Below are positions 16,657 to 25,548 of a DNA stretch of 64,000 nucleotides, in pieces; position 1 is the first letter of the stretch, and every line of letters starts with the position of its first letter. The notes under the pieces are model-generated. The model made no database searches and had not been told where the DNA came from. It worked only from the letters and a program-made list of their open reading frames with translations. This stretch comes from an uncultured Clostridia bacterium (lineage in GTDB: Bacteria; Bacillota; Clostridia; Oscillospirales; Ruminococcaceae). The translations under genes were made by a program, and so were the position numbers. The stretch covers positions 310,001 to 374,000 of the forward strand of contig CANRDI010000001.1 in NCBI GenBank assembly GCA_947629335.1, read 5' to 3'.

Positions 16657-17262
16657 TCATTTGCCGCCTTGTTCACGAGAATTATATACTTTATCTATAA
16701 GACCGTATTCGAGTGCCTCTTCGGCAGTCATAAAGTTATCGCGCTCAGTATCCTGACATATTATTTCATACGGTTTTCCCGTATTTTCGCTGAGTATCTT
16801 ATTAAGTCTGTCTTTTGTACGCTTCAGATAATTTGACCTTATCATAATATCTGTTACCTGACCTGAAATACCGCCGCCGGCAATGAGGGGCTGGTGTATC
16901 ATTATCTCGCTGTTTGGGAGAGCTATGCGCTTCCCTTTTGCTCCCGATGAAAGCAAAAACGCTCCCATTGACGCCGCCATACCCATACAGATCGTAGATA
17001 CGTCGCATTTTATATACTGCATGGTGTCGTAGATAGCCATTCCGTCCGAAACAGAACCTCCGGGACTGTTTATATAGAGAAAAATGTCCTTATCGGGATC
17101 CTGTCCTTCGAGATAAAGAAGCTGTGCTACAACAACGCTCGCTGTCGCGGAATTTACCTCGTCATGAAGAAGTATTATCCTGTCGTTGAGCAGGCGGGAA
17201 AAAATGTCGTAAGAACGCTCTCCGTGAGCGCTTTGTTCTACAACATAAGGGATATAAGCCAT
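16657..17262 (-). CDS. clpP: ClpP, proteolytic subunit of the Clp protease
   Basis: Serine protease forming the double-heptamer chamber of ClpXP. The catalytic Ser98 lies in GMAASMG and His123 in [10 protein letters not shown]; the Asp follows in the [10 protein letters not shown] region. The oxyanion SPGGSV motif is present. The length of 201 residues is normal. A GAAAGGAG-type ribosome site precedes the ATG. It lies upstream of clpX on the same strand; tig-clpP-clpX is a common Firmicutes order. Confidence 0.98.
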   Translation of the reverse strand: MAYIPYVVEQSAHGERSYDIFSRLLNDRIILLHDEVNSATASVVVAQLLYLEGQDPDKDIFLYINSPGGSVSDGMAIYDTMQYIKCDVSTICMGMAASMGAFLLSSGAKGKRIALPNSEIMIHQPLIAGGGISGQVTDIMIRSNYLKRTKDRLNKILSENTGKPYEIICQDTERDNFMTAEEALEYGLIDKVYNSREQGGK

Positions 17263-17374
17263 AGTTTATCTCCTTTCGGTTTTAGTTCGAACTGACAGCG
17301 TAAATTGTCCGCAATTTTCGCAAAAAGCGATAACCGCGAGCATACGGAAACCGACAGTCTGAAACTTTATTATC

Positions 17375-17400
17375 TGACGTCAAAAGCTAATTTGACGTCA
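17375..17400 (-). terminator. Small hairpin after trigger factor
   Basis: TGACGTCA at 17375-17382 and again at 17393-17400. Each is itself palindromic, so the two can pair across a 10-base loop. It starts five bases after the tig stop. The stem is short and lacks a long U-run, so it may be an attenuator or a protein-binding site. Confidence 0.35.
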
Positions 17401-17405
17401 AAAAA

Positions 17406-18689
17406 TTATTCGTTGACTTCTTCGACAGACGCGCTGTTTTTAACGAGATCAATAGCTTTTTCGATTTTAAGGTCGCTTATGACAGTCTTTTCGGGAATAG
17501 CCTGTTTTACCTTTTCAACGTCGATCTGATATTGTTCGGAAAGGCTTGAATATTCCTTTTCAATATCCTCCTGAGATACTTCAATGTTTTCGAGTTCAGC
17601 TATTTTTTCAAGCGAAAGTCTGAGCTTTACCTGTCTTTTGGCGGACTCTTCAAAACCCTTTCTGAACTGTACTGCGGTCATGCCCGTATATTTCAGATAA
17701 TCCTTTACGCTTATGCGGGTGCGCGCGCTCCATTCACGGATAAGGTCGTCGATATGGCGCTCGTACATTGCGTCGGGAATTTCTGCCTTCATATTTTCGA
17801 GCATTGCATCCATAAGCGCGTTATCAAGATCGTTCTCCGCGTCTTCTGCATATCTTTTTTCAAGTTTTTCGCGTATCTCAGCTTTCAGTTCATCTACGGT
17901 ATCCTTTTCGGAAACGTCCTTTACGAAATCATCATTAAGTTCGGGCATTTCCTTTGCCTTTATCTCGTGGAGCTTGCACTTGAATACAGCGGGTTTTCCT
18001 TTAAGGCTTTCTTCCTGATAATCCTCAGGGAAAGTAACGTTTACGTCAAATTCCTCGCCGATATTCTTTCCGACGATCTGCTCTTCAAAACCGGGAATAA
18101 ATGTATTTGAGCCTATCTCAAGCGGAAACTTTTCGCCCTTTCCGTTTTCAAACGCAGTTCCGTCTACAAATCCCTCAAAGTCAATGACCGCTGTATCGCC
18201 GTTTTCAACAGCTCTGTCCTCTACGGTAATAAGTCTTGCGACTTTTTCGCGCATAGAGTTTATCTCCTTGTCGATGTCCTCGTCAGAAACAGTCTTGACG
18301 GTTTTCTTTACTTTTAAACCCTTATAATCGGAAATTTCAACTTCGGGCTTTGTGATAAAAACGGTCTTTATTGTAACGCCGTTTTCCTTATTTACCTCTT
18401 TTGCCTCTGAGTCCTTAACGTCTACGACCTCCGGCTCAAATTCTCCCGCGAGCTTTTCGATATTATTTCTGTAAAGATAATCTACAGCGTCTTCAAAAAA
18501 TACGCCTTCGCCGTACTGTCTTTCGATCACTTTTCTCGGAGCTTTGCCCTTACGAAATCCGTGAACGGATATTCCCGATTTCCGACGGTTATATGCGGCA
18601 TTAAGCGCCGCCTCAAACTCATCCGCGCCGAACTTTACCTCGACCTCATAAGTATTTACCGCAGTGTTGTTCTTTGATAAAATTTCCAT
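17406..18689 (-). CDS. tig: Trigger factor, ribosome-associated chaperone/prolyl isomerase
   Basis: Binds nascent chains at the ribosome exit. The N-terminal ribosome-binding domain has the FRKGKAPRKVIE loop (residues ~43-55). A central FKBP-type domain follows (DTAVIDFEGFVDGTAF, FIPGFEEQIVG). The C-terminal helical chaperone domain is rich in Glu/Lys and ends in an acidic tail. The 427-residue length is normal for the family. It is the first gene of the tig-clpP-clpX stretch and has a GGAAG-type ribosome site before the ATG. Confidence 0.97.
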   Translation of the reverse strand: MEILSKNNTAVNTYEVEVKFGADEFEAALNAAYNRRKSGISVHGFRKGKAPRKVIERQYGEGVFFEDAVDYLYRNNIEKLAGEFEPEVVDVKDSEAKEVNKENGVTIKTVFITKPEVEISDYKGLKVKKTVKTVSDEDIDKEINSMREKVARLITVEDRAVENGDTAVIDFEGFVDGTAFENGKGEKFPLEIGSNTFIPGFEEQIVGKNIGEEFDVNVTFPEDYQEESLKGKPAVFKCKLHEIKAKEMPELNDDFVKDVSEKDTVDELKAEIREKLEKRYAEDAENDLDNALMDAMLENMKAEIPDAMYERHIDDLIREWSARTRISVKDYLKYTGMTAVQFRKGFEESAKRQVKLRLSLEKIAELENIEVSQEDIEKEYSSLSEQYQIDVEKVKQAIPEKTVISDLKIEKAIDLVKNSASVEEVNE

Positions 18690-18812
18690 TTTTGCAATTC
18701 CTTCCTTGTCCGTTCGGACGATTTTTTTACTTATTTCACGAGAGCTTAGCTCTCATCATTTACTGTTTTTATTACCTGCTATTTGCCTGCCCTGAACAGC
18801 TTTTACCTGCCA

Positions 18813-19502
18813 TTATCTGCTCACCAATATAGGATCAAATTTCAGTGAATCTGCGGAAACGAGCTTATAATCAATTCCACCGTACATACCTTCAACTGAG
18901 CCTTTTATGGCAATTCCGTGAAGATGCGCGTAAAAGCAGCGCTTTACCTTGTATCTTTTAAGCACCTCGATTATGGGCAGGTTTTGTTCCTCGCGGTATA
19001 CGGGCGGATAATGTATAAATGCCGTAAGCTCGCCGCCAAGTTTTTCGCCCGCCTGAAGCGACATTTCGAGCCGCCCCGCTTCTCTGGCAAGAACTTTTGC
19101 GTCCGCAGGCTCTCCGTTTTCGCTTATCCAGCCGCGCGTTCCGCAAATGGTCGTATCGCCTACTCTGAAAGCGTTATTGAACAGGAAATCTATGCTCGTA
19201 AATCCGTTTTCCTCGACAAACGCCTTGTTTTTGTTCATTGTCTGCCACCAAAGCTCGTGGTTTCCTTTTACAAGTATTTTCTTTCCTTTAAGCTCTTTAT
19301 GAATAAACTCTAAATCGTTTTTCGCGTCTTTGAGCTTCATTGCCCAAGAATGGTCGCCCAGAAGCACAACGGTGTCCTCGTCGGTTATTTTCGAGTTCCA
19401 GTTTTCTTTCAGGCGCTCGACATGATTTTCCCAACCTGCGAAAATATCCATAGGCTTATCTGTGCCGAATGAAAGGTGCAGGTCACCTATTGTATAAACC
19501 AC
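18813..19502 (-). CDS. Calcineurin-like metallophosphoesterase
   Basis: A 229-residue metal-dependent phosphoesterase. The binuclear-metal motifs appear in order: GDLHLS (residues 6-11), VLLGDHSW, VKGNHELWW, FIHYPP and AHLHG. The natural substrate cannot be told from sequence. The start is GTG at 19502, eight bases after AAGGAG; no ATG is available near the N-terminal GDLH. It lies 71 bases downstream of thrC in the same orientation. Confidence 0.9.
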   Translation of the reverse strand: MVYTIGDLHLSFGTDKPMDIFAGWENHVERLKENWNSKITDEDTVVLLGDHSWAMKLKDAKNDLEFIHKELKGKKILVKGNHELWWQTMNKNKAFVEENGFTSIDFLFNNAFRVGDTTICGTRGWISENGEPADAKVLAREAGRLEMSLQAGEKLGGELTAFIHYPPVYREEQNLPIIEVLKRYKVKRCFYAHLHGIAIKGSVEGMYGGIDYKLVSADSLKFDPILVSR

Positions 19503-19573
19503 TTTCCGTCTCCTTTATATAGGGCGCTTGCCGCCAAACTCACGGCAAATTCGATATTCCTTTTAAGATACGA

Positions 19574-21067
19574 TTACTTTCTTTTCAGAAAATCAAGCAC
19601 TGCTTTTCCCATTTCCTGTTTTTCAACACAGCCCGTAAATCTAACGGCTTTATCTCTTGTCGCGGCAAGAGGCGCGGGTATCTTTGTGGCAGTTTTTGCT
19701 TCAAGCTTTGCGATGATATCAAATTCATCTCCCTCGGCATTTCCTCCTACCGACTCGAAAACTGCTCTGCCGAATTTATACGGATTAGCTGTCGACGCAA
19801 TGACAGTCTTTGTATTGTCGCCCGTTTTCGCTCTGTAGTCCTCATAAACCTTTACTGCAACAGCCGTATGCGTATCGAGCAGATAATTTTCCTCTTCAAA
19901 CGTTTTCTTAATCTGCGATTTTGTTTCCTCATCAGTACAATATCCCGCGAAGAACTGTTCGGAGAGCTTTTTCTTTACTTCGTCGTTTACCTCGTATCTG
20001 CCTGTATTTTTAAGCGACGAGAACCATTCGTTTATCAGCTTGTCGTTTTCACCCGTAAAATGATAAAGCAGGCGCTCAAGGTTTGACGAGATAAGTATAT
20101 CCATTGACGGAGAAACAGTCGTATAGAACTTTCTGTTTCTGTCGTAAACGCCGGTATTTATAAAATCTGTAAGCACGTTATTGCTGTTTGACGCGCAGAT
20201 AAGCATATTTACGGGAACACCCATGAGTTTCGCATAATACGCCGCAAGTATATTTCCGAAATTCCCCGTCGGAACAACAATATTTATCTTCTCTCCAAAC
20301 TCAATTTCCTTTTCCTTTACAAGCTGAGCGTATGTTGAGACATAATAAACTATCTGCGGCGCAAGTCTGCCCCAGTTTATGGAGTTTGCGCTTGAAAGCA
20401 GAATATTGTTGTCCAAAAGCTGTTTTTCGATGTCCTTATCAGTAAAAATCGCCTTTACGCCATTCTGACAGTCGTCAAAATTTCCCTTTACCGCGCAGAC
20501 ATTTACGTTCTTTCCTTCCTGAGTGGTCATCTGGCGCTTCTGCATGGGAGATACGCCGTCCTCAGGATAAAAGACGCATATCGACGTTCCGTCAACGTCC
20601 TTAAAGCCTTCGAGCGCAGCTTTTCCCGTATCGCCGCTTGTTGCGACAAGAATAGCTATTTGCTTTCCGTTTACCTCTTTTTTCGCGGAAGTTGTAAGAA
20701 GATACGGCAGTATCTGGAGCGCCATATCCTTAAATGCGCAGGTAGGACCGTGCCAGAGTTCAAGAATATACTTGCTGTTTTTAAGTTTTGTTACCTCGGC
20801 AATATTTTCGCTGTCGAAATTATTGTCGTTATATGCGCTTTCAACACAATGTCTCAGCTCTTCGGGAGTAAAATCCGTCAGAAACTTTGAGAAAACATCA
20901 TATGCTCTTTCGGAATATTTCTTTTCTCCAAGACCGCAAATTTCCTCTTTTGTGAGCGCAGGAACGGTTTCGGGAACAAAAAGCCCGCCCTCGTCCGAAA
21001 GTCCTTTTACGATAGCGTGTGCGCTCGTTACATTCAGAGAAGAATTTCTTGTGCTGCTGTAATTCAT
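19574..21067 (-). CDS. thrC: Threonine synthase
   Basis: PLP enzyme converting O-phosphohomoserine to threonine. The PLP lysine is in GPTCAFKDMALQ (near residue 110), the phosphate-binding loop in VPTGNFGN, and TSGDTGKAAL is the conserved substrate-side segment. At 497 residues it belongs to the longer class of threonine synthases. GAAAGGA precedes the ATG. It follows yraN by 14 bases and is apparently expressed with the rnhB group. No T-box-like leader is visible. Confidence 0.96.
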   Translation of the reverse strand: MNYSSTRNSSLNVTSAHAIVKGLSDEGGLFVPETVPALTKEEICGLGEKKYSERAYDVFSKFLTDFTPEELRHCVESAYNDNNFDSENIAEVTKLKNSKYILELWHGPTCAFKDMALQILPYLLTTSAKKEVNGKQIAILVATSGDTGKAALEGFKDVDGTSICVFYPEDGVSPMQKRQMTTQEGKNVNVCAVKGNFDDCQNGVKAIFTDKDIEKQLLDNNILLSSANSINWGRLAPQIVYYVSTYAQLVKEKEIEFGEKINIVVPTGNFGNILAAYYAKLMGVPVNMLICASNSNNVLTDFINTGVYDRNRKFYTTVSPSMDILISSNLERLLYHFTGENDKLINEWFSSLKNTGRYEVNDEVKKKLSEQFFAGYCTDEETKSQIKKTFEEENYLLDTHTAVAVKVYEDYRAKTGDNTKTVIASTANPYKFGRAVFESVGGNAEGDEFDIIAKLEAKTATKIPAPLAATRDKAVRFTGCVEKQEMGKAVLDFLKRK

Positions 21068-21081
21068 AATAGTCTTTCCTT

Positions 21082-21471
21082 TCAGTTTACGGTATAAACA
21101 CCGTCTGCGGAGAATGCGTCCTCGAAAATATCGACCCGCGCCGTTGTTAAAATATCCCCCGCTATTATTACCTCGGCAATATCATACCTCGGCTGAAGCT
21201 CTGTGGGATTTTCCGACAGATAAGCGTCCGCCGTCAGTATTATCCTGCGCTGTTTCGCGGGATTTACCGCCTCAAGACCGCTTATAATGCTGTTATACTT
21301 TCTTGTTTTGACCTCGGTAAAGACAATATATCCTCCGACCTTGGAGATTATATCTATCTCTCCGACTTTCTTATGAAAGTTTCGGCAAACGATCGTGTGT
21401 CCGCGTTTTATAAGCTCCTCGCATACGGCGTCCTCGCCGAACCTACCCTTTACCTGTTTTTCCGTTTTCAT
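21082..21471 (-). CDS. yraN: YraN/UPF0102 family nuclease-fold protein
   Basis: Small protein with the restriction-endonuclease-like core of UPF0102: GRFGEDAVCEELIKRGH, then VGEIDII and VFTEVKTRK, giving the E-x(n)-D-x-ExK arrangement. Holliday-junction-type nuclease activity has been suggested for the family, but the role is not settled. The start is uncertain: ATG at 21471 matches family length (129 residues), and an upstream TTG at 21489 is in frame. Neither has a good ribosome site. Both overlap the end of rnhB, so translation is probably coupled. Confidence 0.88.
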   Translation of the reverse strand: MKTEKQVKGRFGEDAVCEELIKRGHTIVCRNFHKKVGEIDIISKVGGYIVFTEVKTRKYNSIISGLEAVNPAKQRRIILTADAYLSENPTELQPRYDIAEVIIAGDILTTARVDIFEDAFSADGVYTVN

Positions 21472-22168
21472 CGGTATTTTTATTTGCAAAAAATTTTTTT
21501 AAAAATGTCTTTCTGTGTATGGGGCAGACGCCGTATTTTCCAATTGCTTCATAGTGAGCCGCTGTCCCATAACCCTTATGCTTTTCAAAACCGTAGAGGG
21601 GATATTTTACCGCAAGTTTTATCATTTCCTCATCACGCGACACCTTTGCAAGAATAGACGCCGCCGCTATCGCTTCGCTTTTTGCGTCGCCGCCGATAAC
21701 GTTTTTAAGCGTTCCCGCGTACTGTTTTGCACTGTCAAACGGATCTTTAAGCTCAGGCAGCACATCGCCGTCCACAAGAACTATCTGCGGGCTTATGCAT
21801 AAGCCCTCAAACGCCCTCGCCATTGCGAGCAGATCAGCCGACAAAATATCTGTCGTGTCGATTTCCTCTGCATTGGCGCAAGACACGCTTGCCGCGAGCG
21901 CCTTGTCCCAAATTTCCTCAAACAGCTTTTCACGCTTTTTCGGAGTTAGCTTTTTGCTGTCATTCAGACCGTCGATCGGCTTATTCGGATCTAAAATAAC
22001 TGCCGCAGCGTAAATAGGACCTGCGATCGGACCTCTTCCCGCCTCGTCTATTCCGCAGACTACCCCGAATTTTTCAAAAACTATCCTGTCAAAATCGCGC
22101 AGGCTTTCGGCATTTTCAAGCCCCTCTATAAAAAGAAGCGTTTCCTTGCTCTTATGATGTATGCTCAT
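21443..22168 (-). CDS. rnhB: Ribonuclease HII
   Basis: Removes ribonucleotides and RNA from RNA-DNA hybrids. The DEDD active site is visible: CGIDEAGRGPIAGP (Asp-Glu), LVDGD and the later Asp in KVSRDEEM. The motif LYGFEKHKGYGTAAH is characteristic of type 2 RNase H. The 241-residue length includes an N-terminal extension of about 30 residues that is common in Firmicutes. It overlaps rbgA by 17 bases upstream and yraN downstream. Confidence 0.96.
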   Translation of the reverse strand: MSIHHKSKETLLFIEGLENAESLRDFDRIVFEKFGVVCGIDEAGRGPIAGPIYAAAVILDPNKPIDGLNDSKKLTPKKREKLFEEIWDKALAASVSCANAEEIDTTDILSADLLAMARAFEGLCISPQIVLVDGDVLPELKDPFDSAKQYAGTLKNVIGGDAKSEAIAAASILAKVSRDEEMIKLAVKYPLYGFEKHKGYGTAAHYEAIGKYGVCPIHRKTFLKKFFANKNTDENGKTGKG

Positions 22169-23030
22169 CTGCGCTCTCCTTGTAATGCGGCGGTTCGTCG
22201 AGCGTTATCCTGCCGATTTTTCCGCCCCTGAACTCGTCAAGAAGCGTTATCGCCGCACGCTCTGTGTCAGGCTCTCCGCCCGAAACAAGCATACCGCGCT
22301 TTTTTGCAATCTCAACAAGAACGTTTTCCTCGCCGCTTATCCCGTATCTTGCTTTGATAAGTTTGGGAAAGCGCGACATCAAAAGTTCACCGAGCGCCTG
22401 GGCAAGCGCGGACGTGTCCAAAACATTATCCTTTATCGCGCCCGTAAAAGCGAGTTTTTTCGCCGCTTCTTTATCATCGAACTTATGCCATAAAATGCCC
22501 GGCATATCAAGAAGTTCGACGTCCTTATCAATAGTTACCCATTGTTTTCCTCTGGTGACTCCGGGTCTATCCGCTACCTTTGTCCGTTTCGAGTTTGCCA
22601 TTCGATTTATGAACGAGCTTTTCCCGACATTCGGAATACCCACCACCATCAGTCTTAATGCCTTTCCGATCATTCCGCGCGATTTTCTTCGCTCTATAAG
22701 CTCGGAAAGCTGTTTTTTTACGGCGGGGACAAACTTGTTTATCCCCTTTCCGCTGCGGCAGTCGCAAACGATAACGCAATATCCGCGTTTTTCATAATAC
22801 CTCCGCCACCGCTCCGTGGCATTTTCGTCCGCAACATCGCATTTGTTCATAAGCATAACGCGCGGTTTCCCCGCGCACAGCTCGTCAATTATGGGATTTC
22901 TGCTGCTTTCGGGTATCCTTGCGTCAATGACCTCTACGACCGCGTCCACAAGCCTCAGATCAGCCTCTATCAGCCGCCGTGTTTTGGTCATATGCCCCGG
23001 AAACCACTGGATATTACCTATCTCGCTCAT
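22152..23030 (-). CDS. rbgA: Ribosome biogenesis GTPase RbgA (YlqF)
   Basis: Circularly permuted GTPase needed for a late step in 50S assembly. The G motifs occur in permuted order: G4 NKCDV (residues ~61-65), then G1 GIPNVGKSS and G3 DMPG. The N-terminal IQWFPGHMTKTRR is diagnostic of YlqF/RbgA. The C-terminal domain is typical, and the length is 292. The ATG overlaps the lepB stop by one base (TAATG), giving translational coupling. Confidence 0.96.
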   Translation of the reverse strand: MSEIGNIQWFPGHMTKTRRLIEADLRLVDAVVEVIDARIPESSRNPIIDELCAGKPRVMLMNKCDVADENATERWRRYYEKRGYCVIVCDCRSGKGINKFVPAVKKQLSELIERRKSRGMIGKALRLMVVGIPNVGKSSFINRMANSKRTKVADRPGVTRGKQWVTIDKDVELLDMPGILWHKFDDKEAAKKLAFTGAIKDNVLDTSALAQALGELLMSRFPKLIKARYGISGEENVLVEIAKKRGMLVSGGEPDTERAAITLLDEFRGGKIGRITLDEPPHYKESADEHTS

Positions 23031-23785
23031 TACAAAAGTTTCATCTCATTCAGCGGGTAAAGTCTGAAAAGCGCTTTTCCCATAATATAATTCTTATTGA
23101 CAAAGCCGATGATCTTCAGATCGCGGCTGTCGTGAGAGACCTTTCGGTTATCTCCCATGACAAAAACGCAGTCTTTCGGAACAACATAATCCGTTTCGCT
23201 TTCAACCCAACCGTTATACGTCTGGTTTGTAGGACCTATTATATAGTCCTCGTCCAAAAGCTCGCCGTTTCTGTAAACGCCGCCTGTTTTAAGGTCAAAC
23301 CTTATGACGTCGCCCTCTGTTCCGATAACGCGCTTTATGATCGGTTCTCCGTAAAGCCCCGTTTCGCCATTTACGAGCTTATTTGCCTGTATAACAACAA
23401 TATCCCCGAACTTCGGCTCATAAGCGACGCTCGTGGTTATAACCAGATCTTTGTCCTGTAATGTATCACACATAGATGTGCCGTCAACGGTTATTGGGTG
23501 AAACAGGAAAATGTTTATCATTATTATTACCGCAGCCGTAAACACCATGCTGCACACCCAGTAGATGACATTTGAAAAAGGCTTTTCGTCCTCCGCTTCT
23601 TTATCGTCTGACTTTTCACCCGACTTATCGCCGGACGCTTCAGCGGTTTCGCTGTCGGTCTTATCTGCCGAAGAATTTTCGGCAGACCGAAAATTCAAAG
23701 CGCTCCCATCCGATATTTCCGAGGATATATTCTCGGAAAGCTGTTCATCCTTTTTATTTTCAAACTCATTATCAAACTCGTTCAT
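23030..23785 (-). CDS. lepB: Type I signal peptidase with long acidic N-terminal extension
   Basis: Membrane-bound serine peptidase cleaving signal peptides of secreted proteins. A TM segment (residues ~74-96) precedes the catalytic region with Ser104 in DGTSM, and the general base Lys151 lies in IIKRVIGTEGD. The closing box GDNRKVSHDSRD is present. Residues 1-70 form an unusual low-complexity, highly acidic, Ser/Asp/Glu-rich cytoplasmic region not needed for catalysis. The gene lies between rplS and rbgA, a conserved Clostridia order. Confidence 0.95.
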   Translation of the reverse strand: MNEFDNEFENKKDEQLSENISSEISDGSALNFRSAENSSADKTDSETAEASGDKSGEKSDDKEAEDEKPFSNVIYWVCSMVFTAAVIIMINIFLFHPITVDGTSMCDTLQDKDLVITTSVAYEPKFGDIVVIQANKLVNGETGLYGEPIIKRVIGTEGDVIRFDLKTGGVYRNGELLDEDYIIGPTNQTYNGWVESETDYVVPKDCVFVMGDNRKVSHDSRDLKIIGFVNKNYIMGKALFRLYPLNEMKLL

Positions 23786-23862
23786 AGCACACTCTTTTCG
23801 CGTTTTAGGCGCTTATGCCCGCAAAAGACACAAGCGCCACCTCAGCGGAGATCCGCCGAAAA

Positions 23863-24204
23863 TCAGACTTTTGACCTGACCTTGGCAGCTTTTCCGACTC
23901 TGTCGCGCAGATAATAGAGCTTTGCTCTGCGGACTTTACCGTTTCTTACTACCTCGACCTTATCTACCGACGGAGAATGAAGCGGGAAAACTCTCTCTAC
24001 TCCGCAGCCGTGCGCAACGCGTCTTACCGTAAAGGTCTCGTTTACGCCGCCGTGTTTTTTAGCGATAACTGTTCCCTCAAACATCTGGATACGGCTCTTG
24101 TCGCCCTCTTTGATGCGAACATAGACCTTTACCAGATCTCCGACCTCGATTTTCGGAGCAGCTTCTTTCATGCTGCTCTGCTCAATGATTTTCAGTGCGT
24201 CCAT
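23863..24204 (-). CDS. rplS: 50S ribosomal protein L19
   Basis: Ribosomal protein at the 30S/50S interface. The conserved core is intact: [51 protein letters not shown] and the C-terminal [11 protein letters not shown]. The length of 113 residues is standard. It has a near-ideal AGGAGG ribosome site. The gene is preceded by a leader of about 200 bases from its own promoter. Confidence 0.98.
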   Translation of the reverse strand: MDALKIIEQSSMKEAAPKIEVGDLVKVYVRIKEGDKSRIQMFEGTVIAKKHGGVNETFTVRRVAHGCGVERVFPLHSPSVDKVEVVRNGKVRRAKLYYLRDRVGKAAKVRSKV

Positions 24205-24411
24205 ATTTCCTCCTGATGAATTTTCGGATATTCTTGAACACGGCTTATTCCGTGCGGCGCTTTTTGGAAAAAGCAGTCCCGCAAAAGGTCTTTTCCTTTT
24301 AATTCAGCGGACTATCCGTTTTTTAATGTTTGGGAATTTCTCCCGTGCATTAAACACACGCCGAGAATTGTACAAAATAAAGGTGCAATTATCCCGACGG
24401 ATACCAAATGC
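24205..24411 (-). ncRNA. Long rplS 5' leader, possible L19 autoregulatory leader
   Basis: The predicted transcript from the promoter at 24418-24446 has about 200 untranslated bases before rplS. It contains small hairpins: CACGG/CCGTG (24239-24254), CTTTTT/AAAAAG (24260-24273) and CGGA/TCCG (24308-24318). L19 leaders are a known regulatory RNA class in low-GC Gram-positives. I cannot confirm a match to the consensus by eye. Confidence 0.4.
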
Positions 24412-24417
24412 CTAATT

Positions 24418-24446
24418 ATTATAACACTATTGATAAAAAAAATCAA
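24418..24446 (-). promoter_or_regulatory. Sigma-A-type promoter of rplS
   Basis: On the minus strand TTGATT (24446-24441), 17 bases, TATAAT (24423-24418). Confidence 0.75.
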
Positions 24447-24474
24447 GTAGTTTTATAGAATTTAAACAATTTTT

Positions 24475-25548
24475 TCAATATTTTTTTACAAAACAAAGGT
24501 GTTCAAAATATTTTTCTTCAAATTTATCTAAAACTTGCTCGGAAATATCCTCGGCATTTTTTACAATATCCCGCGCCGTCTCACGATATTTTTCCGAGAG
24601 CAGATAATTTTCCGCACCTCTTAGCGCCGAATTTCCGCAAAAGCCTATTTCTCCTTTCGGAAGCGCGCCTATCGCCGCCATTGCCTTAAATCCCTCGTCA
24701 TTTGCAAACGGAGCGCCCGAAAGATATGTTTTTTCTCCATTGAACATCTCAAAAGCCGCGCTGCATTTTGCCTTATCCGACTGTATAGCGCGGATATCGC
24801 TCTGTGAGACGAAAAAATCTTCGCCTATGGCAAAAAGGTCGCGGTCGGTCATTATCCCGTCAGCATCTATGATGTTTTCCGAGAGCATTATCCGCGCTGC
24901 ACAGAGCGCTCCCGACGGTGAAATGCCGAGGCTGTCCGCGTCACCGACGACCTCGTATGCTATCGTGCCGTCGCGCTCTCTGCGAACCGCGTCTATTGCG
25001 CCGTTTTCCGAAGGCATACCGCTTTCGAGCGCAGTGCCGTCAAATGCTCCCGAAAGAGGAAATCCCGCGCAGCGAAGCGCTCCGTTCTTGCTTTCGGCTA
25101 TGCATAGGCTCGCTCCAACATCTGCCGCAAGAAAATTTTCTCTCGGAACAGTGAGCAATGTTGCCGTAAATCTGCCGCTCAGCCGCGCGGAAATGTACGG
25201 AACAAAACATATCTGCGTTTCGGAATGTAGGCTCAGCTCATCTGCGGTGATGGTTTGTTCGAGATCGTCAGAAACGTGAACATCTGCCGAAAAAACCGCG
25301 CTTTTTACAGCTTTCGCAGGCACATCCGCACTCCTCAGAGCCGTAGGTATGAACCTTTTAAGCGTTTCATATGCGTTATCCGCGGATATTTTCACGCCAT
25401 AGAGCGCTGTTCTTGAATAAGAGCGGCAAAGCGCCATATCGAAAAGCTCCGCTACGACCGAATTTGCGGTAATATCACACGCTACAGCCATATCCGAACT
25501 TCTTTCGCTTCTGAGCCTTATGCTCGACGCATGGACGTCACTCAGCAT
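24475..25548 (-). CDS. ASKHA-domain protein related to RACo/DUF4445, lacking the ferredoxin domain
   Basis: The product aligns by eye with the ASKHA (actin-like ATPase) part of corrinoid-protein reductive activators (RACo/RamA, DUF4445). AADVGASLCIA corresponds to the ADIGTNGEIAL loop, PLSGAFDGTALESGM to GPAFEGA..SCGM, GAIDAV to GAIDKV, and GISPSGALCAARIML to GICGSGLIDAVAEML. Canonical proteins have about 600 residues with an N-terminal 2Fe-2S domain; this one has 357 and starts almost directly in the ASKHA fold. Key loop residues are divergent, so ATP binding and electron transfer are doubtful. It overlaps the unknown gene at 25538 by 11 bases, so they are coupled. The assignment is by motif only. 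Confidence 0.6.
   Translation of the reverse strand: MLSDVHASSIRLRSERSSDMAVACDITANSVVAELFDMALCRSYSRTALYGVKISADNAYETLKRFIPTALRSADVPAKAVKSAVFSADVHVSDDLEQTITADELSLHSETQICFVPYISARLSGRFTATLLTVPRENFLAADVGASLCIAESKNGALRCAGFPLSGAFDGTALESGMPSENGAIDAVRRERDGTIAYEVVGDADSLGISPSGALCAARIMLSENIIDADGIMTDRDLFAIGEDFFVSQSDIRAIQSDKAKCSAAFEMFNGEKTYLSGAPFANDEGFKAMAAIGALPKGEIGFCGNSALRGAENYLLSEKYRETARDIVKNAEDISEQVLDKFEEKYFEHLCFVKKY

Noticed and set aside
19503-21081. T-box or threonine-attenuation leader before thrC
   Set aside because: Only 14 bases separate yraN and thrC; there is no room or sequence for such a leader.
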